This document shows positions 28,158 to 36,110 of a stretch of 64,000 nucleotides of DNA, one piece after another. This stretch comes from a virus. The stretch lies in IMG/VR virus record IMGVR_UViG_3300045996_002966, positions 1 through 64,000 of that record; one strand, 5' to 3'. Under the pieces are notes generated by a model. It was not told where the DNA came from, did not search any database, and worked only from the letters and a program-made list of their open reading frames with translations. Each line of letters begins with the position of its first letter. Positions within the stretch are counted from its first letter, which is position 1. The position numbers and the translations under genes were made by a program.

Positions 28158-30911
28158 TCAGACTACCCCAGCTTGCCAGGCATCGACTGGAGGCTTATCC
28201 CAAAACTTAAGACCAGAGAATAGAACTTCCGCCGGCGCGTCGTTCACAAAGCTAGAGTTAATCGCCGGCGCGCAATAATTCTGGGTGAACATTGGGAAGT
28301 TAGCGATATTGTTGCTCGCCCCCATCAAGTTCATACCGGCTACGTTGAGAATATCCTGACCATCCACAGCGGTGCGGAAGATTCCGGCAGGTCGATTCAT
28401 ATAGACCTCGATCCGATGCCAGCCTGCTGCGTTTGATTGAGTTGCGAGGACGACGTTCACCGTACTGTTGCTGCCTGAATAGATATGGTTCGCGTTGGTC
28501 AATATATCGGTATGGGAAACCCAGATCAGCTTGCTTCCGTTGTACTGGAGTTGGATGCGCAGCCGATAGTCAGGCTCGCACTTGCACTCCCAGAAGATAT
28601 GGTAGAAGTTGGTCGAACCGACCCGCTGCGCTCGAGCAAGAGTCCGCTCGTCGAACTTAACCCACATTCGCTGGTAGAAGATCGGCTCACTTCGGGTCGA
28701 CCCCGCCAAGCCCTGCGTCTGGTATTCCGTGAGACGCAGCTGCTCGACGCCGGTACCAGGAGAGTCCGCTTTGATCGAGTGGCTCATAACCCGCAGCAAG
28801 GAGCCGCCGCGCCCCATCACATTCTTGAAAGTCGTCTCAGCGTAGAAGGCTGACGGGTTCGGCAGCGAGTTACCGGTGATAGCCAGCTCCCACCACTGAT
28901 AGATACTGTTGCGCGAGAACAACGGGTTGTTGAAAGCGCCGCCGCGTATATAGCGGTCCTGGTTATTGTTCCCACTCGTCGCGGTAATCGTCGTATTAGC
29001 CCACTCCTGGGAATCAAAGATTACTACCGCGTCGTTTGCCGGCGGAGGTGCAGGCGGCGGGGTTGGTACCGGTGTAGTTGAGCCTGGCGTAGCACCGAAC
29101 TTTCCGTTGGTGATATCCGTGGCAAACGTCGCCGTCGCGAGGTCGGTCCGGGTAAACCGCATCCGCCCGTCGGTTAGGAGAACGATACGGCCGATCGGCG
29201 CCGCCTTCATCCAGTCCGTATAATTCGTCCACCAGAGGCGAGCCTGATCTCCCGTCGAACTATTGTTGTTGAAGTAACTAAACTGGCCGCCGGTAGAGCC
29301 CCACTCAAATAGGTTCTGACTCACGACGCCGGCAGCGATGCAAGCTCCTTGACGTCGAACCATGTTGTCGACGGTTTGGATCCAGGAGCTATTCTGCATG
29401 TTCGTGCCGTCGGGGAACAGCTTATTGGCCGTCTGCATCCACTCCGTAGCGATGATGGGCCCATTCCACCCAACCTGGGTTGACAACTCTGACTTCAGCG
29501 ATTGAATAAAGGAGAAGCCACCATCGACCGGGTTAAACCAGCCGCTAGTGTAGTGATACTCATGGAAGGTAACCGCGTCAATCCAGTCCTTCATGAACGT
29601 ACCGATGCCACTGCCGAATCCGACGTTGGGGCCGGCCGCGGAAGCATTTAGCACGTGAACGATATCTAGGCGACGGAACGAATCAAGGCTCATCGCCTCC
29701 GGGCCCCATAGTTGAATATCAGGCCAGGCGCTGTTCATGATGCACTGCTTAATGATCCTCGCGTATTGAGCGTAGAGGGTTGCGCTCCTCGAGGGCCAGC
29801 CGGCGCTCGTGGCTTCGTTCGGGTTATTTCCCGGCGAGGTCGAGAACAGCGGTTCGTTGGCGAGCAGGCAGACCTTGCACCGCCCCGCGTTGTTCGTCAG
29901 CCACTCCTGGAACTTCACCCGTACGTTGTCCCACTGCGTCTGGGTCAGGGAGGTAGCCGTACCGTGGATATTCATGTAGCACTGGAACCAGACCGTAGCA
30001 CCGCGGCTAGCTTCGCCGTTCACCCACAGGTCATAGTCCGAGTAGGGCGCCGCGCCCGTGGCGAGATAGGTGAGCTCCTTCGCTTGATTCCGATGCGCGG
30101 TACCATAAGCGCAATAGCGATCGGCGCCGTACGTGTTTGCCGGTGGGGGAAGTGAATTGACGTTATAAGGGGCTTCCCAGTTGCTGACGGTATAAAACTG
30201 CTTCGTGAGCTGACGCGTACCACTAAAGAGCACCGTCGCCTCGTCCGGTCCTGGAGGCACAACCGCACCTGACTCGATCGGATCGAAAGCGATCACGAAA
30301 TTCTCAGATGGGATTACCGTCGTACCCGCCGCGATCGAGTATCTCACCCACAATCCCCGAGCCTGGTTCGCCGCCAGCGGACCGGAATCAGGCGCGGTCG
30401 TTAACCCTGTCGCGTCAGAGAAGGTTACGCCAAACGGCGGGGTCGTTTCATTGACTACCGCAGCCTCGGTTTGCCCAGCTCCCGCAACTGCCCACCCCAG
30501 CGAAACGGTCGTGCTAAGGCTCGGGGTCTCGGTATGCTTAAAGGCCTTCATACTCGTCACAGCCAGGTTAGGCTGGACGTAGATCAGACGATAACGAACC
30601 GAGCCCGAAGTAAACGCCGAGGCAGGAACATCACCGAACAGCTTTGCCGGTACCGGCGTAGATGATTTAACCCCGCCAATGGAATTAGCCTGATCCACAT
30701 TGGAGGCGCCACCCGAAAGAAACATTGAAAGTATCATGGTATTAACAGGTGGCGGTGGTGACGCTGCCGCTTGAATTTGAAAGGTGAAGAGAGGCAGCGA
30801 TTCAGCAATAGCGAAGGTGAAGAATTCCTGGGTTGCAGGAGGGACGGAAACGAGGAAGGTAAAGGTGTCGAGGGGCGCAGGTGCAGCCAAGCTAAAGGTA
30901 AAGGAATCCAC
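28158..30911 (-). CDS. Tail fibre with clan GH-A glycosidase domain and lectin-like C-terminus (917 aa)
   Basis: Residues 1-50 are TFTF-containing strands; 60-215 are the attachment domain shared with the 26493 protein. Residues about 225-600 look like a TIM-barrel glycoside hydrolase: NEP with Glu353 (acid/base), FHEYHY (about 449-454) and ATEW with Glu490 (nucleophile) are in the spacing seen in clan GH-A. A Pro-rich linker (about 618-635) leads to a jelly-roll domain (640-917) like polysaccharide-lyase/lectin modules. It is most likely a depolymerase cleaving a host surface polysaccharide. Enzyme family assignment needs a structure or profile search. Confidence 0.7.
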   Translation of the reverse strand: MDSFTFSLAAPAPLDTFTFLVSVPPATQEFFTFAIAESLPLFTFQIQAAASPPPPVNTMILSMFLSGGASNVDQANSIGGVKSSTPVPAKLFGDVPASAFTSGSVRYRLIYVQPNLAVTSMKAFKHTETPSLSTTVSLGWAVAGAGQTEAAVVNETTPPFGVTFSDATGLTTAPDSGPLAANQARGLWVRYSIAAGTTVIPSENFVIAFDPIESGAVVPPGPDEATVLFSGTRQLTKQFYTVSNWEAPYNVNSLPPPANTYGADRYCAYGTAHRNQAKELTYLATGAAPYSDYDLWVNGEASRGATVWFQCYMNIHGTATSLTQTQWDNVRVKFQEWLTNNAGRCKVCLLANEPLFSTSPGNNPNEATSAGWPSRSATLYAQYARIIKQCIMNSAWPDIQLWGPEAMSLDSFRRLDIVHVLNASAAGPNVGFGSGIGTFMKDWIDAVTFHEYHYTSGWFNPVDGGFSFIQSLKSELSTQVGWNGPIIATEWMQTANKLFPDGTNMQNSSWIQTVDNMVRRQGACIAAGVVSQNLFEWGSTGGQFSYFNNNSSTGDQARLWWTNYTDWMKAAPIGRIVLLTDGRMRFTRTDLATATFATDITNGKFGATPGSTTPVPTPPPAPPPANDAVVIFDSQEWANTTITATSGNNNQDRYIRGGAFNNPLFSRNSIYQWWELAITGNSLPNPSAFYAETTFKNVMGRGGSLLRVMSHSIKADSPGTGVEQLRLTEYQTQGLAGSTRSEPIFYQRMWVKFDERTLARAQRVGSTNFYHIFWECKCEPDYRLRIQLQYNGSKLIWVSHTDILTNANHIYSGSNSTVNVVLATQSNAAGWHRIEVYMNRPAGIFRTAVDGQDILNVAGMNLMGASNNIANFPMFTQNYCAPAINSSFVNDAPAEVLFSGLKFWDKPPVDAWQAGVV

Positions 30912-30940
30912 CAGCCCCCTCCGTTAAGTTGATGTAGCTC

Positions 30941-31369
30941 TCAATCCTCGGTGATCGCCGTCGCGGTCGTCAGACGCGGCGTGATACCATTGCCGCAGAC
31001 GATCGTCGGGCTGATAGCCCCCTTGTAGAGAATTTTGCCCGCGCCGGAAGACGCCGTACCGACCGACCAGTGAGTAGCGGTGCCCGAGCCGCCGGTACCT
31101 GCCGGGAAGGTGATATCGGCAACTGGGCTGACTGAGTTACCGGTCACAGTCCACCCGCCTGTCGTTCGGGCCACCGCAACCCTGGCGTAGCTGGTATAGG
31201 CGATCTCACTCGTCGTCTGGCTACCCGAGTCGCCAGGGTCGGCCGTGTGAAGGGCGACCTGTAGGTTGGTAAGCGGCGAAGACGCCGCGTTATCCGCCAT
31301 GTTCGCAATGGCGGTAGCGTTGAAGATCAGCTTGAGAAGATCGTTCTCAAAGGTATCACCCTTGCTCAT
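30941..31369 (-). CDS. Tail accessory protein of the 'MSKGDTFENDLLKLIF' family (142 aa)
   Basis: The product starts MSKGDTFENDLLKLIFNATA and contains SPLTNLQVALHTADPGDSG, TSYARVAVAR and FPAGTGGSGTATHWSVGT. This is a conserved small virion-associated protein found with tail fibre genes in many phages; it is usually annotated only as a tail fibre or structural protein. Beta-rich, about 140 residues, normal length for the family. Confidence 0.75.
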   Translation of the reverse strand: MSKGDTFENDLLKLIFNATAIANMADNAASSPLTNLQVALHTADPGDSGSQTTSEIAYTSYARVAVARTTGGWTVTGNSVSPVADITFPAGTGGSGTATHWSVGTASSGAGKILYKGAISPTIVCGNGITPRLTTATAITED

Positions 31370-31400
31370 GATTTACTCCGAAGATAAAGGGATGTTGGAA

Positions 31401-32084
31401 TTACTTGTTCGGCAAATCTGCCGAACCCGTGACGGTTACCACTAGCTTATGTAATGAATCGGGGGCTGGTGCCGGTGGTGGAAGATTCGCAGCCCCTCCT
31501 TGTGGGTTCTTAGGCGGATAGCTTGTTGCCCATTGGTATTCCTTGACGTCCTTCGCAATCATGTTCTTAAGCATCGAACGCAGCACACCCTCGTCCATGG
31601 TATCTGCGCCAAGGCTCATCAGGTTAGTCGTCCAGATTTGAATCGCACGGGCCGGGTCGCGGGTCTCCTCCGGCGTGGCGCTTCCGTTCGCGCCGCCCGG
31701 CACGAAGGAGGTCTGCTTGGCAAATTCCTCGAGGAGGATTGCCGTTACCTGCTCTCGCGAGCGGACCTGTGGCGCAGGCGCGGGAGCCGGGACCGGCGTA
31801 GGGGCTGGCTGGGGCGCGGGAACGGGGGTAGGAGCCGGCTGAGGCGTCGGCGAGGGTACTGGTACCGGCGCGGGCGTTGGAGCTGGCTGAGGGGCTGGTT
31901 GGGGCGCTGGCGGGGGCTTCGGCGTCGGGGTGGGCGCCGGGACAGGCTTCGGCTTGCGCTTTAGGAGCGCGTTCACCTTCGTCAGTAGATCCTTGGCGAC
32001 CTTTCCTTGCGCAATGGCGTTTGTGTACAACTTTTCCAGGGTCGCTTTGATTTTCATCAGTTCTTCCTTGTCCTGATCGTCCAC
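31401..32084 (-). CDS. Structural protein with long Pro/Ala linker (227 aa)
   Basis: GTG 32084 and ATG 32057 (better SD, GGAAG) are alternative starts. An N-terminal helix (KIKATLEKLYTNAIAQGKVA) is followed by about 63 residues of nearly pure Pro/Ala/Thr/Val in PAP.PTP-type repeats, then a C-terminal helical domain (TAILLEEFAKQTSFVP...). The linker should be extended and flexible. Placement among tail genes suggests a tethering or spacer role. Confidence 0.6.
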   Translation of the reverse strand: MDDQDKEELMKIKATLEKLYTNAIAQGKVAKDLLTKVNALLKRKPKPVPAPTPTPKPPPAPQPAPQPAPTPAPVPVPSPTPQPAPTPVPAPQPAPTPVPAPAPAPQVRSREQVTAILLEEFAKQTSFVPGGANGSATPEETRDPARAIQIWTTNLMSLGADTMDEGVLRSMLKNMIAKDVKEYQWATSYPPKNPQGGAANLPPPAPAPDSLHKLVVTVTGSADLPNK

Positions 32085-32127
32085 TTTTGTGCTCTCTCGA
32101 GAGTAAAGGGTGCGGCACGTTTAAGGG

Positions 32128-32153
32128 AGGTTGCCTATTAAACCACACAACCT
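32128..32153 (-). terminator. Hairpin between the tip protein and the PA-linker protein
   Basis: AGGTTG (32128-32133) and CAACCT (32148-32153) form a 6-bp stem with a 14-base loop, two bases beyond the stop of the tail-tip gene. The tail on the minus strand is CCCTTAAACG, so it is a weak terminator at most. Confidence 0.4.
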
Positions 32154-32155
32154 GA

Positions 32156-34978
32156 TTATGCATTCCAGGGCGGGAATACCACCTGGCCAGCCGAAGCCCT
32201 TCCGAGATACGGTTGGAAGAACACCGGCGTCAGTTGGCGATTTGTGGGAATGCTGGTATCACGAAACGACACCAGGGTGAAAATTGCGGTGCGCGCCGCG
32301 TCTGGTACTCGGAAGAAACCACCGAAGGGCTGAAGATCCTTAACCGAAAGGGGTTGGAAAAGCAGCGCGTTGCGGGGTAGCAACGGGCTCGACCAACGGG
32401 CCGAGATTCCATTGGGGTGAAACAGCTCAGCGCCGGTCGCGTCGAACCATACTACGTCGACCCGCAGGTCGGAATAGAAGCTATGGCCATAGACGTAGGC
32501 GACCATGTTATCGCCGGGCGTCACCGATACCTTCGTCGACTCCTCAAAAACAACGGTCGGTGCTACTAGATCGTTTTCAAACCAGTAGACCACGCCGTTA
32601 TTGTTCGGATCTCGAGCAGTCGTCGGACCGACGATCTGCCGGTAGGGCATCATCTCGATGTTACCAGCATTGAAAGGTCCGTTCCACCCATCGTAGATGA
32701 AATCAATCGTGGTCGGGGTGACGAACTGGTTACGATAGTGAAACCGCGCGTTGACGAGGAGGTTTCCCGTCAGGTACTGGGTCGGGGTATCGTCGGCGAC
32801 CTTCTTGATCATCGTCCACGGACCCTCGACCAAACGGTTGTTCGCCCGTCCTTCGATCACCAGAATGTCGTTCCGCCTGACAGGGAAGCGAAACTCCTCC
32901 TGCGTAGGTGGCAGCTTCGGCGAGTAGTTCCACTCCGATTCGGAAATCCGCTTATAGCGAACGTCGACATGGCCTCCCGCAAGCACCATCGCGTCTTTGA
33001 TCTCGTCCCACATTACCCTGCATTGCGCGGTGAGCTCTCCGTTCGGGCCGAAGGCAGCCGCGGCCAGGTTAGTCTGTGCGCGTAGATTGACCAGCTTAGG
33101 AACATCGCGCACATTGGGTAAACTGGTATTGGGTGTTATATCAACGTTCGTTTCATTGAAGTCCCACTCATAGATGAATGGATGATCCTCCTGTGCCTCC
33201 ATCTCTACGGTGCCGTTCGCCATTAGCTGCCACCGCTTGACGCGGAAAATCTTGTTGGGGTTGGCCATCCCCAGACTGCGGACCTGGTAGTAGAAGGTGA
33301 GCTCAGGCGCGAGCGGGATGGCTCGCGTGTTGAGAATACCAATCAGGCGCAACCCATTGCGCGCCCGCCAGAGCATCTGCTTTGAAATCCGATGCGCCAT
33401 GTACGAGTCGCGCGTACCCAGCAAGTCAGCCTCCCGCCAGATGTAGCGTGGAGGCTCCTGTCCCGCGTTGTCCTGCAACGCGTAGAAACGCGACGGATAG
33501 GGGTGGGCATCGTCCATCGGCCACCAAGGCTTCTGGTCGTTCGGGTGCCGCACTCGAATCGAGTTGTATAGCTCCGGCCGAGACATCCCCTTGATGACCT
33601 CGGGGTAACTCACGAAGTCGGAGTCCTGGAGGAGAATCTCAGGCTGCGGGAAGTGCCCGACCCAAATGTCAAGGTAAGGCCCCGAAGGAACCACAGCACC
33701 ATCGCACGTCGTCAGTATCGCGCCGAGGTTGTCAAGCGGCGTGTTTTCCGTTGACAGGGCAAGATCGATCCTATAGCGCTCCTGGTGAGGGTTCGCGTCC
33801 GAGTAACCGTGCAGCTGGTTGGGTACTCCAGGCGTTAGAGGGATCGGCTCGTCGCAGATGTTGATCTGGCTAATGAAGTGGCCCGTATCGTCGATCTCAC
33901 CTGGATCTGCTTGAAACTCGTTGATCAGATAATCACGTGTGGCGAGAGCAGGGTTAGTCGAGAAGGTAGTGACGACGTCGCGCGGCGTGAATACCTCCTT
34001 ACCAAGGATTCGGAAGGAGATGGGCTCGAGCCCCTCGGGGAACACGCTAGGATCAGGGTGAATGCGGAAGACGACGTAAGGAATACCTCGCAGCCGATCG
34101 CTGGCGGTCCACTGCTGCTCAAAGAGACCCGCATTTGCGGTCCCAGCGATGAAGTTCGGATCTGCTAGCTGATTCTCATCGCCGAGGTAAGCCCAGGCTT
34201 TGATGTAGCTCTTGGTGTACTGATACTTGTAGGTAATCGAGTAAGCTTCGCCCGGTACCCCGCCGATCAATTCAATCAGAGTCGGGTTGAAAGCGGTACC
34301 AATTCCTGGAACACGGCGCACCGTTACGTCGCGCGGCGTATAGCGTCGATCCTGCCAAGTATCATCGCCGGTCGTCATGACCGGCATAGTGACATTCTCC
34401 TGCTGGGCGACGCTAGCGACGATCTGCTCGCCCTCGAGCGGCCCGAGCACGTAGATGGGCTCTCCTGTGTGTCCAGGCTTAGGCTTCAGATCGATCAGCC
34501 CATTGCTAGGAATAACTCCGGTTTGCGAATGCGTCTCACTGAAAGCCCGATTGAACCAACCGCTTGCCACATCGCCGTTAGGTGAAAAGGGCCAGAGGTT
34601 AGTGTGCTCGCCATACATCACCTGAGAGAAACCGGTAATCTTGTGAGCGACCGGCAACGCCAGCACCATCCAGAAGTAAGGATCCTCCTTGGATTTAGGC
34701 GAGCGCCCGCCCACCAGGACGCCGCTCACGTACGCTTGCCCGTACACGTAACTCTTGGCGATGTTCCCACCGCGCAGGGTCAGCTTCCGATCGGCGAACT
34801 TCCCATTAAGCGCCGAGGCCTCGGCTTTCTTCCGCTCCTCGCGCGCTGCCCAGGCCCCATAGACGGTTGAGGTGCCCGCCAACGCGTAACCCGCGACCGC
34901 ACCCCAGGCTCCACCGGACGCGAACATGGCAGCGCCCCAAAGGACCACCTGGAAGGCCTGGCGTGCTTTACCGCCCAT
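32156..34978 (-). CDS. Tip attachment protein (lambda gpJ-like)
   Basis: A 940-residue protein at the position where lambda-like phages encode gpJ. The N-terminus is hydrophobic/Gly-Ala rich (MFASGGAWGAVAGYALAGTS). It continues with beta-rich domains (RGGNIAKSYVYGQAYVSGVL; VTVRRVPGIGTAFNPTLI; LQLKQWQL-type fibronectin stretches) and a long C-terminal domain. It should form the central tail tip/baseplate hub and contact the receptor. The family assignment rests mainly on gene order (TMP, distal tail, NlpC-like, J) and length. Confidence 0.75.
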   Translation of the reverse strand: MGGKARQAFQVVLWGAAMFASGGAWGAVAGYALAGTSTVYGAWAAREERKKAEASALNGKFADRKLTLRGGNIAKSYVYGQAYVSGVLVGGRSPKSKEDPYFWMVLALPVAHKITGFSQVMYGEHTNLWPFSPNGDVASGWFNRAFSETHSQTGVIPSNGLIDLKPKPGHTGEPIYVLGPLEGEQIVASVAQQENVTMPVMTTGDDTWQDRRYTPRDVTVRRVPGIGTAFNPTLIELIGGVPGEAYSITYKYQYTKSYIKAWAYLGDENQLADPNFIAGTANAGLFEQQWTASDRLRGIPYVVFRIHPDPSVFPEGLEPISFRILGKEVFTPRDVVTTFSTNPALATRDYLINEFQADPGEIDDTGHFISQINICDEPIPLTPGVPNQLHGYSDANPHQERYRIDLALSTENTPLDNLGAILTTCDGAVVPSGPYLDIWVGHFPQPEILLQDSDFVSYPEVIKGMSRPELYNSIRVRHPNDQKPWWPMDDAHPYPSRFYALQDNAGQEPPRYIWREADLLGTRDSYMAHRISKQMLWRARNGLRLIGILNTRAIPLAPELTFYYQVRSLGMANPNKIFRVKRWQLMANGTVEMEAQEDHPFIYEWDFNETNVDITPNTSLPNVRDVPKLVNLRAQTNLAAAAFGPNGELTAQCRVMWDEIKDAMVLAGGHVDVRYKRISESEWNYSPKLPPTQEEFRFPVRRNDILVIEGRANNRLVEGPWTMIKKVADDTPTQYLTGNLLVNARFHYRNQFVTPTTIDFIYDGWNGPFNAGNIEMMPYRQIVGPTTARDPNNNGVVYWFENDLVAPTVVFEESTKVSVTPGDNMVAYVYGHSFYSDLRVDVVWFDATGAELFHPNGISARWSSPLLPRNALLFQPLSVKDLQPFGGFFRVPDAARTAIFTLVSFRDTSIPTNRQLTPVFFQPYLGRASAGQVVFPPWNA

Positions 34979-34979
34979 C

Positions 34980-35399
34980 TCAGTTCACCGCCCAGACGAT
35001 GATTGCTTCGCGCATGGGTGTCACCAGCAGCTCGGTTTCGCCAGGAGCGTGCGCGCCGCGCCCGGTGCAAAGGCCCAAGGACGGTAACCCCTCGGCATCG
35101 TAGATCAGCACCGGATCGCCGCGCGAGAAGGTGGCTGCGTTCGGCCGCCGCGGGAAGCGCTTATCCATCGCTACGATCAACCCGCCCTCAGCCTCGAGCA
35201 GCTGCATCGCCTCCTCCTTCGTATGCCAGGGGTCGGCGCGGTATTCCGGAATCGGATCGACGCCGGTAGTCGCAAGCACACCGTTCATCGTGAAGAGCAC
35301 GCAGTCCAACACACCCCACTCGTAGGGCTTGAATTGATTCTCCATCACGTAGAGGTTCAATCGCTCTACCCAGCTCGAGACCTTACGCCACTCGTTCAT
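34980..35399 (-). CDS. NlpC/P60-like tail protein (DUF6950 type, 139 aa)
   Basis: The motif KPYEWGVLDCVLFTMNGVL carries the Cys of a cysteine peptidase-like fold. The His partner is possibly within GRGAHAPGETELL. Such proteins occur just upstream of the tip protein gene in lambdoid-like tails (compare the lambda gpK NlpC domain), where they help tail tip assembly or cell-wall penetration. The catalytic triad cannot be fully verified by eye. Confidence 0.7.
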   Translation of the reverse strand: MNEWRKVSSWVERLNLYVMENQFKPYEWGVLDCVLFTMNGVLATTGVDPIPEYRADPWHTKEEAMQLLEAEGGLIVAMDKRFPRRPNAATFSRGDPVLIYDAEGLPSLGLCTGRGAHAPGETELLVTPMREAIIVWAVN

Positions 35400-35405
35400 G
35401 TGATT

Positions 35406-36110
35406 TTACTTCTGCTGTAGAAAGGCTGGCATGAACACCAGCTCGGCATTGGCGAAGTAAGCAGCCCGGCGCAATCCGGTGTCGCCAGGATATTTGCGGT
35501 CCTGCTCCTCGTGTGAAAGTCGTTGCGGGTTCGGGAACAGGCCGCGAGAGAGCGTGCTCTCGAGACTGGCCCTGATCACCCCATAGCCCGTCGCGTCGTA
35601 GTTCTCCCGCGTCTGTTGGGTAATGACAATCAGCGTCGCCTGGTTAGAGGTGTAGACCACGCTGTTAATCGTTACCGTGGCGGAAATCGTAGTCGAGCCA
35701 ACGCCGACCGCAAGAACTTCCATCACCGCGACGCCTTGGCTATCGGTAAGGATACTCGAGGGCAGTGGGGCGACCTGCTGGTCGGTACTGGTAAGGACGA
35801 TGGTGAATTGTCCGGTTGCGCGCAAGTCGTTTAAACGTACTTCCACATGTAGGGTAGATGCCTGCCCTGGTTCGCGCTGCAGCGGCCCGAGCGTAAGGAC
35901 TACTTCATAGTCAGGAATCGGCGGGCCTGGTGGTTCGCCGATGCTCTGCGTAACACCATCAAGGTTATAGCCGCCGCTCGGTGAAAGCGATCGGAAAAGG
36001 TTGATGACTGGGGCGGACGTGGGCGCAGGTGCGGGCGCAGGCACAGGTCCAGGCGGCGGTGTGCTCGCCGGGATTCCGACAACCTCAAAACTAAAGGTAT
36101 GAATAGCCAT
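35406..36110 (-). CDS. Tail protein with Pro/Ala linker and Ig-like domain (234 aa)
   Basis: It starts MAIHTFSFEVVGIPAS, a short strand motif reminiscent of the N-terminus of the 28158 fibre (TFTFSLAAP). A Pro/Ala linker (PGPVPAPAPAPTSAP) and an immunoglobulin-like region (VEVRLNDLRATGQFTIVLTS; VLAVGVGSTTISATVTINSV) follow. Ig-like domains in tails often bind carbohydrates. Position between tip and fibres supports a structural role. Confidence 0.6.
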   Translation of the reverse strand: MAIHTFSFEVVGIPASTPPPGPVPAPAPAPTSAPVINLFRSLSPSGGYNLDGVTQSIGEPPGPPIPDYEVVLTLGPLQREPGQASTLHVEVRLNDLRATGQFTIVLTSTDQQVAPLPSSILTDSQGVAVMEVLAVGVGSTTISATVTINSVVYTSNQATLIVITQQTRENYDATGYGVIRASLESTLSRGLFPNPQRLSHEEQDRKYPGDTGLRRAAYFANAELVFMPAFLQQK

